A DNA stretch of 64,000 nucleotides, taken from NCBI GenBank assembly GCA_946415365.1, contig CAMKSE010000012.1, positions 1 through 64,000 of the forward strand. The letters are read 5' to 3'. Below, piece by piece: positions 33,376 through 40,038 of the stretch. Position numbers and translations under genes: made by a program. Numbering within the stretch: the first letter of the stretch is position 1; every line of letters starts with the position of its first letter. The notes under the pieces are model-generated. The model ran no database searches. It was not told the origin of the DNA and worked only from the letters and a program-made list of their open reading frames with translations. This DNA is from an uncultured Prevotellaceae bacterium. Lineage in GTDB: Bacteria; Bacteroidota; Bacteroidia; Bacteroidales; Bacteroidaceae.

Positions 33376-33410
33376 GGGAAGACGAAAGATACATCTTCAG
33401 AAAAAAAGAT

Positions 33411-33450
33411 TGCGCTTGGGTAGTTGCATATGCCCAAGCGCACTTTTTTT
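33411..33450 (+). terminator. Terminator of rpmE2
   Basis: Stem TGCGCTTGGG/CCCAAGCGCA (33411-33420, 33433-33442), then CTTTTTTT. Confidence 0.9.
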
Positions 33451-33459
33451 GCCCATTTA

Positions 33460-33491
33460 TTTGGTCATAACGCGGAAAATATGTAAATTTG
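33460..33491 (+). promoter_or_regulatory. Promoter of the glutathione peroxidase gene
   Basis: TTTG (33460-33463), 20 nt, TAAATTTG (33484-33491). Confidence 0.75.
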
Positions 33492-33528
33492 TACCCGAGA
33501 ACTTAACATATCACAATTTAAACATAAG

Positions 33529-34080
33529 ATGAAAACAGTTTATGACTTCACTGTCAAGGACAGAAAAGGCAAGGACGTATCCCTGAAGGAATACGCCAAC
33601 GAGGTGTTGCTGATTGTCAATACAGCAACAAAGTGTGGATTCACCCCGCAATACGACGAACTGGAGAAACTCTACGAGAAGTACCATGCCCAGGGCTTCG
33701 AGATTCTCGACTTCCCCTGCAACCAGTTCGGACAGCAGGCCCCTGGCACAGACGAGAGCATCCATGAGTTCTGCAAGCTGACTTTCGGTACCGAGTTCCC
33801 CCGCTTCAAGAAGATCAAGGTCAATGGCGACGATGCCGATCCCCTCTTCCTCTTCCTCCAGCAGGAGAAGGGCTTCGCCGGCTGGGACATGGAACACCCC
33901 ATCGCCCACATCCTCGACGACATGCTCTCCAAGGCCGATCCCGACTACAAGGAGAAGGCCGACATCAAATGGAACTTCACGAAGTTCCTCATCAACAAGA
34001 AAGGTCAGGTTGTCGCCCGCTTTGAGCCGACAGAGAAAACCGCCAATATTGAGAAGCAGATTGAGGAACTACTTAAATAA
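33529..34080 (+). CDS. Glutathione peroxidase family thiol peroxidase
   Basis: 183 residues. Thioredoxin fold with the catalytic tetrad visible: Cys in NTATKCGFTPQY (about 37, Cys not Sec), Gln in FPCNQFGQQAPG, Trp-Asn in WNFTKFLI. The CNQFGQQ Cys is the usual resolving residue of thioredoxin-dependent family members, so the reductant is probably thioredoxin rather than glutathione. Monocistronic. Confidence 0.93.
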   Translation: MKTVYDFTVKDRKGKDVSLKEYANEVLLIVNTATKCGFTPQYDELEKLYEKYHAQGFEILDFPCNQFGQQAPGTDESIHEFCKLTFGTEFPRFKKIKVNGDDADPLFLFLQQEKGFAGWDMEHPIAHILDDMLSKADPDYKEKADIKWNFTKFLINKKGQVVARFEPTEKTANIEKQIEELLK

Positions 34081-34084
34081 ATTG

Positions 34085-34120
34085 AAAAAGGCTCGTTTCA
34101 CAACGAGCCTTTTTCTTTTA
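34085..34120. terminator. Terminator after gpx
   Basis: AAAAAGGCTCGTT/AACGAGCCTTTTTC hairpin, followed by T-rich sequence; symmetric, so could work in both directions. Confidence 0.85.
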
Positions 34121-34227
34121 CTTAAAAAACTAAATTAATCAACCATAAACCTTAACCATTAAAATCTTTTTCTGATGCAAAAGTACAACAAGTTTCACTA
34201 AGTAATGTTGACTTATCGTTTTTTAAT

Positions 34228-34280
34228 GTTTAAAATGCGTGAAATCACGCTTTTTAAACGTAAAATCACGCATTTTAAAC
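34228..34280. promoter_or_regulatory. 15-bp perfect inverted repeat, candidate operator
   Basis: GTTTAAAATGCGTGA (34228-34242) and TCACGCATTTTAAAC (34266-34280). A nested palindrome GCGTGA-AA-TCACGC (34237-34250) gives three copies of the TCACGC core. It lies 60-115 bp upstream of the -7 box of the hybrid regulator gene. Confidence 0.6.
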
Positions 34281-34341
34281 GTTTTGCGTACAAAAAATGC
34301 ATTTTTTTTTGAGATTCGTGCTCTTTTTCGAGAAAAAACAC

Positions 34342-34349
34342 TATTTTTG
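34342..34349 (+). promoter_or_regulatory. -7 element of the hybrid regulator gene
   Basis: TATTTTTG followed by CAG, 25 bp before the ATG at 34375. It shows the short gene is complete at its 5' end. Confidence 0.65.
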
Positions 34350-34374
34350 CAGATGATTGACAACCATAACAGTC

Positions 34375-36057
34375 ATGGCCGCACGCTTTCTATTAGTTTT
34401 TGTAATACTTGCAATCGTCATCGTATTCTCCTTCGTAGGTCGGAATCTCTACCTGCGGAGCCAAAGACTACGCAGGCGTCTGCAGATGAGCGCCATCTAC
34501 ACCAATATCACCCACGAACTACTCACCCCGCTGACTGTTATATCCGCCTCCGTAGACAAATTAAGGGACGAAGAACCGAAATTTGCCCACGACTACGACC
34601 TCATGCAACTCAACATCCAACGTATGGTGCGCCTGCTTCAGCAGATTCTGGAGACCAACAAGTCGGAAGCCGGCGAGCTGAAACTGCTCGTTGCCCAGGG
34701 CGACGTGATGAGGTATATCCATGAGACAGCCGAGTGTCTTGAGCCGCTTCTGGTCAAGAAACGTCAGAAATTCACCATCTCCTGCCAGCCGTCAAGCATG
34801 ATGGGATGGATCGACACCGACAAACTCGATAAGATCATCTACAATCTGCTCTCGAATGCAGCCAAATACTCCAATGAGGACGGAGAAGTGGTACTGCGCG
34901 TTCAGACCAACAACACCTACGACCACATCAGGATTGAAGTGAGCGACACTGGCGACGGCATCCCTCCCGAGCAGATGAAACACCTGTTCCAGCGCTTCCA
35001 CGACGGCGAGTACCGTCGCCATAAGACCATCGGCACCGGCCTCGGACTGGCACTGACCCACGATCTCGTCTATCTGCACCACGGCACCATCCGCTGCGAA
35101 AGCGAGGTGGGAAAAGGCACCACCTTTATCGTCAACCTGCCCATCAACAAAGAGGCGTTCCTGCCTGAACAGATTGACGAACGCCACATGATCGACGTCA
35201 ACATCCCCAAGAACGCCATCATCGACTTCCAGGCCCTCGTGCCGGATGTCAACAACGATGACGACGACAAGGACCTGTACGACGAAGACACCTACAAGCT
35301 GCTCATCGTCGAAGACAACGTGGAGTTGCTGATGCTCATGCGCCAGCTGCTGAAAGCCACCTATCATATATATATAGCCAAGAACGGCCTCGAGGCCCTC
35401 GACATCATCCGCGAGAAAGAGCTCGACCTCATTATCTCCGACGTGATGATGCCTGAGATGGACGGCTACGAGCTGACCACCGCCGTCAAGAGCGATCCCA
35501 ACTACAACCATCTGCCCATCATCCTGCTGACAGCCAAGACCCAGGAGGAAGACGAGCAGGAAGCCCTTCTCGCCGGCGCCGACGAGTTCCTGACAAAGCC
35601 CTTCCGCCTCGGAGACCTCAAGCTGCGCATCGACAACATCATCGAGAACCGCAAGCGCATCCAGAGCGAATACAGTCAGAAGAGTGCCGCCGAGACCCGC
35701 ATCAAGGCCGATGCCCCGAAGTCGCCCGACGAGATCTTCCTCAGCAAGGCGCTTGAGTGCGTCTTAAGCCACCTCGACGACGACACCTACGACCGCGAGT
35801 CCCTGGCGGCAGACATGGGCGCCAGCTCGTCAACCATCTACAACAAACTCCGTTCCATCACAGGCCTCAACGTTTCAGGCTTCATCCGCGACATCCGCCT
35901 GAAGGAGTCGAAGCGGATGGCAGAGGAAGATCCCAACCAGCGTGTCAGCGACCTCGCCTACAAGGTAGGCTTCCGCGATCCGCGCTATTTCTCCACTTGT
36001 TTCAAGAAACAGTTCGGCATCCAGCCGAAGGAGTACCTCGAGAGTCTCACACAGTAA
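34375..36057 (+). CDS. Hybrid two-component regulator without a periplasmic sensor (HisKA-HATPase-REC-AraC)
   Basis: 560 residues from the ATG at 34375. One N-terminal membrane helix (FLLVFVILAIVIVFSFVG) with almost nothing outside. HisKA with H box NITHELLTPL (about 46-55). HATPase with N box NLLSNAAKYS, DTGDGIPP and GTGLGLAL. Receiver with SDVMMPEMDGYE (phospho-Asp about 356) and TKPF. C-terminal AraC-type double HTH (SLAADMGASSSTIYNKLRSITG; VSDLAYKVGFRDPRYFSTCFKKQFG). Canonical Bacteroidetes HTCS regulators carry a large Reg_prop/Y_Y_Y periplasmic sensor; this one does not, and the promoter directly upstream argues against simple truncation. No obvious target operon adjoins it. Confidence 0.9.
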   Translation: MAARFLLVFVILAIVIVFSFVGRNLYLRSQRLRRRLQMSAIYTNITHELLTPLTVISASVDKLRDEEPKFAHDYDLMQLNIQRMVRLLQQILETNKSEAGELKLLVAQGDVMRYIHETAECLEPLLVKKRQKFTISCQPSSMMGWIDTDKLDKIIYNLLSNAAKYSNEDGEVVLRVQTNNTYDHIRIEVSDTGDGIPPEQMKHLFQRFHDGEYRRHKTIGTGLGLALTHDLVYLHHGTIRCESEVGKGTTFIVNLPINKEAFLPEQIDERHMIDVNIPKNAIIDFQALVPDVNNDDDDKDLYDEDTYKLLIVEDNVELLMLMRQLLKATYHIYIAKNGLEALDIIREKELDLIISDVMMPEMDGYELTTAVKSDPNYNHLPIILLTAKTQEEDEQEALLAGADEFLTKPFRLGDLKLRIDNIIENRKRIQSEYSQKSAAETRIKADAPKSPDEIFLSKALECVLSHLDDDTYDRESLAADMGASSSTIYNKLRSITGLNVSGFIRDIRLKESKRMAEEDPNQRVSDLAYKVGFRDPRYFSTCFKKQFGIQPKEYLESLTQ

Positions 36058-36159
36058 TCTCTGCCCACATGGGGGCCGATATTGGTTATAATTATTCATA
36101 TTTGTTTCCAAAAAAAATATAAATATCCTATTTAGTACTCCGTTTTCATTATAATATTG

Positions 36160-36167
36160 TACCTTTG
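36160..36167 (+). promoter_or_regulatory. -7 element of trpB2
   Basis: TACCTTTG followed by CACAC, 35 bp before the ATG at 36202; no canonical -33 TTTG at 20 nt. Confidence 0.6.
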
Positions 36168-36201
36168 CACACGGAATTACCTAATTCTAAATCTTTTTTT
36201 T

Positions 36202-37563
36202 ATGGCTAAACAGAAAAAATTCATCCTCCAAGAGAGTGAGATCCCAACACAGTGGTACAACATCCAGGCAGACATGCCCAACAAGCCCCTGCCTCCCATC
36301 CACCCGGCTACAAAGCAGCCGCTTGGCGTCGACGACCTGGCACACATCTTTCCCCGCGAATGCTGCGTGCAGGAGTTAGACACGGAGCACCGCTGGATTG
36401 ACATCCCGGAGGAAGTGCTCGACAAGTACAAATACTACCGCAGCACACCGCTGGTACGCGCCTACGCTCTCGAAGAGGCCCTCGGCACACCAGCCCACAT
36501 CTACTTCAAGAACGAGTCAACCAACCCCCTCGGCTCCCACAAGATCAACTCCGCCCTGCCCCAGTGCTACTATGCCAAGCAGGAAGGCACGACCAACGTG
36601 ACTACCGAGACCGGTGCCGGCCAGTGGGGCGCCGCCCTCTCCTATGCCGCCAAGATCTACGGTCTCGACTGTGCCGTCTATCAGGTGAAGATCACCATGC
36701 AGCAGAAGCCCTACCGCTCCAGCATCATGCGCACCTTCGGCGCCGTTGTTGAGGGTTCTCCCTCCATGTCCACCCGTGCCGGTAAGGACATCCTGACGAA
36801 GGACCCCACCCACTCCGGTTCTCTGGGCACAGCCATCTCCGAGGCTGTCGAGCTGGCCACCACCACTCCCAACTGTAAGTACACGCTGGGTTCCGTGCTC
36901 AACCACGTAGGCCTTCACCAGACCATCATCGGCCTTGAAGCCGAGAAGCAGATGGAGATGGCCGGCGAATATCCCGACATGGTGATTGCCTGCTTCGGCG
37001 GCGGTTCCAACTTCGGCGGCATCGCCTTCCCCTTCATGCGTCACAAGATCCTTGAGGGCAAGAACATAGAGTTCATCGCTGCCGAGCCCGACAGCTGTCC
37101 GAAGCTCACCCGCGGCCAGTTCCGCTATGACTTCGGCGACGAGGCCGGCTATACCCCCCTGCTGCCGATGTACACCTTAGGCCACAATTTCCGTCCCTCT
37201 AACATCCACGCTGGCGGTCTGCGCTACCACGGTGCCGGTATGATCATCTCACAGCTGATCAAGGACGGCTACATGTACGGTGTCGACATCCCGCAGCTCG
37301 AGACCTTCGACGCAGGTATGCTCTTCGCCCGCACCGAGGGCATCATCCCTGCTCCCGAGAGCTGTCACGCCATCGCAGCCACCATCCGCGAGGCTAAGAA
37401 GTGCAAGGAGACAGGCGAGGAGAAAGTCATCCTCTTCAACCTCTCCGGCCACGGACTCATCGACATGCCGTCCTACGAGTCCTTCATCAAGGGTGACCTG
37501 CAGAACTACACGGTCACCGACGAGATGATTGCCGAGAACCTCGCCGAGCTCGACAAGCAGTAA
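36202..37563 (+). CDS. trpB: Tryptophan synthase beta chain, TrpB2 type
   Basis: 453 residues from the ATG at 36202. PLP enzyme condensing indole with serine. YRSTPLVRAYALEEALGTPAHIYFKNESTNPLGSHKIN includes the PLP lysine in GSHKIN (about 117). TETGAGQWGAALS and the phosphate loop CFGGGSNFGG follow. The longer N-terminus and internal insertions relative to TrpB1, and lack of a trpA neighbour, mark the TrpB2 subfamily, often a stand-alone indole-salvage enzyme. Codon use is strongly biased to C-ending codons, suggesting high expression. Confidence 0.93.
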   Translation: MAKQKKFILQESEIPTQWYNIQADMPNKPLPPIHPATKQPLGVDDLAHIFPRECCVQELDTEHRWIDIPEEVLDKYKYYRSTPLVRAYALEEALGTPAHIYFKNESTNPLGSHKINSALPQCYYAKQEGTTNVTTETGAGQWGAALSYAAKIYGLDCAVYQVKITMQQKPYRSSIMRTFGAVVEGSPSMSTRAGKDILTKDPTHSGSLGTAISEAVELATTTPNCKYTLGSVLNHVGLHQTIIGLEAEKQMEMAGEYPDMVIACFGGGSNFGGIAFPFMRHKILEGKNIEFIAAEPDSCPKLTRGQFRYDFGDEAGYTPLLPMYTLGHNFRPSNIHAGGLRYHGAGMIISQLIKDGYMYGVDIPQLETFDAGMLFARTEGIIPAPESCHAIAATIREAKKCKETGEEKVILFNLSGHGLIDMPSYESFIKGDLQNYTVTDEMIAENLAELDKQ

Positions 37564-37582
37564 TCCCCCATCCATTCACGAT

Positions 37583-37623
37583 AATCTCCGCTCAACGCGT
37601 GGTTGGGCGGAGATTCTTTTTTA
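37583..37623 (+). terminator. Terminator of trpB2
   Basis: AATCTCCGC/GCGGAGATT (37583-37591, 37607-37615) followed by CTTTTTTAT. Confidence 0.85.
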
Positions 37624-37631
37624 TGCAACAA

Positions 37632-37973
37632 TTATGACTGGGAATCCTCGCCCTCGCCTTTTTCATCGACAAAGAATTGCTCCTCTTTCGCAAGCGAGAA
37701 ACTAACACCTTTGCCAAGTTTGTCGTAGAATGCTTTACGTGAGCGCTTTTCCTTCACAAACATCGCCCTTGTACCTTCGCCACTGGACATGAAGTTCAAG
37801 CTATGGTCAATACCCATGTCTCGGGCGACAGCCAGCACATCCTGATTGGCGCCGATGTAGGTAAAAAGCCAGTTTTTCTTCTTCAGGTCCTCCACGAGTT
37901 TGAATATTCGCTCATGGTTCCATTCTATAGAACACTGTAAAGGATGCCTTCCACGACAGTAAAGGATAGGGGT
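37632..37973 (-). pseudogene. C-terminal remnant of a vWA-domain protein
   Basis: The open frame encodes ERIFKLVEDLKKKNWLFTYIGANQDVLAVARDMGIDHSLNFMS, which is the C-terminal part of Bacteroidetes von Willebrand A-domain proteins, ending GEGEDSQS. The MIDAS-bearing N-terminal half is missing: upstream codons read unrelated sequence (ILYCRGRHPLQCSIEWNH) back to an in-frame TAA at 37976-37974. No start or ribosome-binding site is convincing. A GTG at 37895 could start an 87-residue peptide, but a broken gene is more likely. Confidence 0.6.
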
Positions 37974-37995
37974 TTATAAGGGTAAAGTCCTATCT

Positions 37996-38039
37996 CTTAC
38001 AACCGAAACAGGCATTACTTACACCCGAAACTGCCATAC
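37996..38039. repeat. Two 22-nt period direct repeats
   Basis: CTTACAACCGAAACAGGCAT and CTTACACCCGAAACTGCCAT, 17 of 20 identical, spaced 22 bp. Confidence 0.65.
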
Positions 38040-38059
38040 TTTTCATTGCAGTCATAGTC

Positions 38060-38083
38060 GGTTTTACTCAAAAAACTTAAAAA
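38060..38083 (+). repeat. 24-bp direct repeat, copy 1
   Basis: Begins GGTTTTACTC and ends CTTAAAAA; identical to 38703-38726. Each copy sits 13-15 bp upstream of a TTGCAA -33 box. Confidence 0.85.
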
Positions 38084-38096
38084 ATTGGCGATTTCC

Positions 38097-38127
38097 TTGC
38101 AAAATCAAAATTAAACGCTTATCTTTG
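38097..38127 (+). promoter_or_regulatory. Promoter of the candidate small RNA
   Basis: TTG (38097-38099) and TATCTTTG (38120-38127) followed by CAGCA; TTG-to-TTTG distance 27 nt, the same as in the second copy at 38742. Confidence 0.65.
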
Positions 38128-38133
38128 CAGCAC

Positions 38134-38216
38134 GAAAGGAAACGATTTCCTCCCGCTGAAATGAAAGAGTAGCACCGTAATCGGGTTAGCAAATCAGTTC
38201 AGCGGTTTTTTATTTT
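38134..38216 (+). ncRNA. Candidate small RNA with terminator hairpin
   Basis: Downstream of the promoter: a first hairpin AGGAAA-CG-ATTTCCT (38138-38152), then CCGCTGAA (38153-38160) pairing with TTCAGCGG (38198-38205), followed by TTTTTTATTTT. About 80 nt, no open frame of note. The terminator T run overlaps the stop of the opposite-strand gene. Inferred from layout only. Confidence 0.4.
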
Positions 38217-38653
38217 CGCAGATTTTGTATCTCAGCATCGAACATCGCTTGGTCAATAATGGCATATGGCTTGAAGAGTCCTGTGTTCTTGATTTTACGA
38301 ACACAGAGATATACCTTGGCTCCCAACTCTCTACTAAAGTAGGCAAAATATGCAGTCTCAGGATGTTTACCAGGAATAACCTCGCGCCATCCTTCATAAT
38401 TTGCTTTTTCAATGAAGCCTCTAATATCCTGTGCGACCTTGTTCTTGAAGGCATTGAAACGGTTGTCCTGAGTATTCTTGCTGACAATGGTTTTTAAATC
38501 AGATTTCGTTACTTCAACATCCATTGTAATACCATTGGTGACAGTGAAACGAAGCGGATTATCACGCAAAGAATCAGCCATCAGCATTGTCTCTGCCCGA
38601 AGCCTTCGGCTCTCGTTGTAATAGTCCTCTTCTGTACGTTGCTTCTTTGCCAT
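38210..38653 (-). CDS. Orphan protein, possible RelE/barnase-like fold
   Basis: 147 residues, no signal or membrane segment. The N-terminal 35 residues are charged and helical (KKQRTEEDYYNESRRLRAETMLMADSLRD). A central part with FNAFKNKVAQDIRGFIEKANYEGW leads to beta-like FAYFSRELGAKVYLCVRKIKN and KPYAIID. I do not recognise the family; the helix-then-strands order with Lys/Arg/Tyr is weakly like RelE or phage barnase-type nucleases. It is flanked by the 24-bp direct repeats and sits in an accessory patch. Confidence 0.5.
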   Translation of the reverse strand: MAKKQRTEEDYYNESRRLRAETMLMADSLRDNPLRFTVTNGITMDVEVTKSDLKTIVSKNTQDNRFNAFKNKVAQDIRGFIEKANYEGWREVIPGKHPETAYFAYFSRELGAKVYLCVRKIKNTGLFKPYAIIDQAMFDAEIQNLRK

Positions 38654-38671
38654 TGTCGTTTATTAAGATTG

Positions 38672-38679
38672 CAAAATTA
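38672..38679 (-). promoter_or_regulatory. -7 element of the orphan gene
   Basis: TAATTTTG on the minus strand, 19 bp before the ATG at 38653. Confidence 0.6.
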
Positions 38680-38702
38680 CGAAAAAGTTATCGAATACAG
38701 TT

Positions 38703-38726
38703 GGTTTTACTCAAAAAACTTAAAAA
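38703..38726 (+). repeat. 24-bp direct repeat, copy 2
   Basis: Identical to 38060-38083, 643 bp apart; the two copies enclose the small RNA candidate and the orphan gene. Confidence 0.85.
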
Positions 38727-38741
38727 TACACGCTAAAATAC

Positions 38742-38772
38742 TTGCAACTTTTAGAAAATACATTAATCTTTG
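38742..38772 (+). promoter_or_regulatory. Second copy of the promoter region
   Basis: TTGCAA at 38742 and AATCTTTG at 38765-38772 followed by CAGCA; same 27-nt spacing as 38097-38127. No gene follows on this strand. Confidence 0.5.
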
Positions 38773-38917
38773 CAGCATCAGATGTATGTTCTAGCTATTC
38801 GATAAAAATGTGAGGCTTTGAGCCTAGTCCTATGCACAGCTTTGGCAAGACTCGGCGGTCTTTCTTCAACGTAATTATCTGAGATGGGGCACTAAGTCAA
38901 TTTATTCTGGAAAATCA

Positions 38918-39027
38918 CTTAAGTAGATTGGGATAACGTCTTAAGGCAAACTATTACGTGCCTCAAGGCAAATCATCATATGCCTTAAGCCAAATGATGG
39001 CGTGCCTAAGGTCACATTAAGTCATAC
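38918..39027. repeat. Array of five degenerate 22-bp repeats
   Basis: Five units in exact 22-bp register, starting 38918, 38940, 38962, 38984 and 39006. Each opens with CTTAAGGCAAA or a variant; the second half tends to end in TGC or AC. An 11-nt sub-period (AAGGT on plus as CCTTA) continues to the stop codon of the DUF3089 gene near 39053. Confidence 0.7.
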
Positions 39028-39052
39028 ACCTTACCTTAACCTTACGGTAACC

Positions 39053-40015
39053 TTAGGGTACTCCATCGGTTCTACTGGCTCGGAGAGCCATGTTCTCACG
39101 AAGCTGATCGCGATAGAGCCATATCTCACGGGTGTGGTAGTTGCCCTCCACCCCTATTAACGGCAGCATATAGTCCTGGGCGGTGAAGCCCTCCACAATC
39201 AGCAGCCCTGACGCCGTGTCGAGGTGAACGGTCATCGTGTCGCGCTTCTGCTGGTCGACAGGCAGCAGTGGCGAGGGCTCTGTCACCAGTACGGCAGGTG
39301 TACTATCTGTCCGCCAGTTGACGGGGTTGATGGCGATGCTGCTCTTGGTCCAGCCCCGCATGGCACATGATGTGTCGCGGACGGAATTGTAACAGATGGT
39401 GACACCCGTATCGTCAGCGCCCTTGGCAGCCACGATGTGAGGGTGGTCTGCGGCGGGTATGGTGATGCCGATGGCGTAGGCAGCAACCATCCGACGGAAG
39501 GTGTCGTCGTCCATCTCCTTCAGCAGCTCCAGCATGATATGGGCTCCCTGACTGAAGCCTGCCAGGAGGAATGGGCGACCGCCGTTGTGGTGCTCCAGAT
39601 AGTACTTGAAAGCCCGTCGCACATCGTCGAGTGCCAACGGCATCCGGGCGGCTGCCAGACTGTCGCTCTCGAAACTTTGCAGCGAGCACTGCCGATAGTA
39701 GGGTGAATAGTAGTTCAGCTGTCCGCTGACCAGTGTATCTACGCCAAGCATCTCGCCGTAGAGGGGTGCACGAAGACTGTCGCTATAGGTGTCGGCATAG
39801 TGGCACGTCTCGCCGCTCGGCAGGGCATAATCGCCTGTTTCGGTGGAGATAATGTAAAACAGGTCGGCGGCTGCCTGACGGTCGGTGATGTACCACTGCG
39901 AGGCGTCCTGGTAGTCTGGGGCAACGGGAACAGACACGTTTTCCGCCTGCCGGGTCTTACACGAGGTACATAACGCACAGGCTACAAACAGGATGGGTAG
40001 ATAATTTTTGGTCAT
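39053..40015 (-). CDS. DUF3089-type alpha/beta-hydrolase lipoprotein
   Basis: 320 residues from the ATG at 40015; an upstream TTG at 40042 overlaps the susD stop and would spoil the signal peptide. Lipobox LCTSCK. The sequence WYITDRQAAADLFYIISTETGDY through LLAGFSQGAHIMLELLKEM (nucleophile Ser in GFSQG, about 154) is the DUF3089 form of the serine hydrolase fold. As last gene of the SusCD operon it is probably a periplasmic or surface esterase. Confidence 0.85.
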   Translation of the reverse strand: MTKNYLPILFVACALCTSCKTRQAENVSVPVAPDYQDASQWYITDRQAAADLFYIISTETGDYALPSGETCHYADTYSDSLRAPLYGEMLGVDTLVSGQLNYYSPYYRQCSLQSFESDSLAAARMPLALDDVRRAFKYYLEHHNGGRPFLLAGFSQGAHIMLELLKEMDDDTFRRMVAAYAIGITIPAADHPHIVAAKGADDTGVTICYNSVRDTSCAMRGWTKSSIAINPVNWRTDSTPAVLVTEPSPLLPVDQQKRDTMTVHLDTASGLLIVEGFTAQDYMLPLIGVEGNYHTREIWLYRDQLRENMALRASRTDGVP

Positions 40016-40038
40016 ATTCTCTTGTTTCTTGGGGATGA

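Larger units (their letters stand above)
37974..38209 (+). other. Non-coding stretch with repeats and a candidate RNA
   Basis: No gene. It holds two imperfect 22-nt repeats (37996-38037), a 24-bp box (38060-38083) repeated at 38703, a -33/-7 promoter and a short hairpin-terminated transcript candidate. Confidence 0.6.
38654..39052. other. Non-coding stretch with duplicated promoter and 22-bp repeats
   Basis: No gene. It contains the orphan-gene promoter (38672-38679, minus), the second 24-bp box, a second promoter-like pair, short hairpins (AGGCT-TTG-AGCCT near 38813) and the 22-bp repeat array. Confidence 0.6.
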
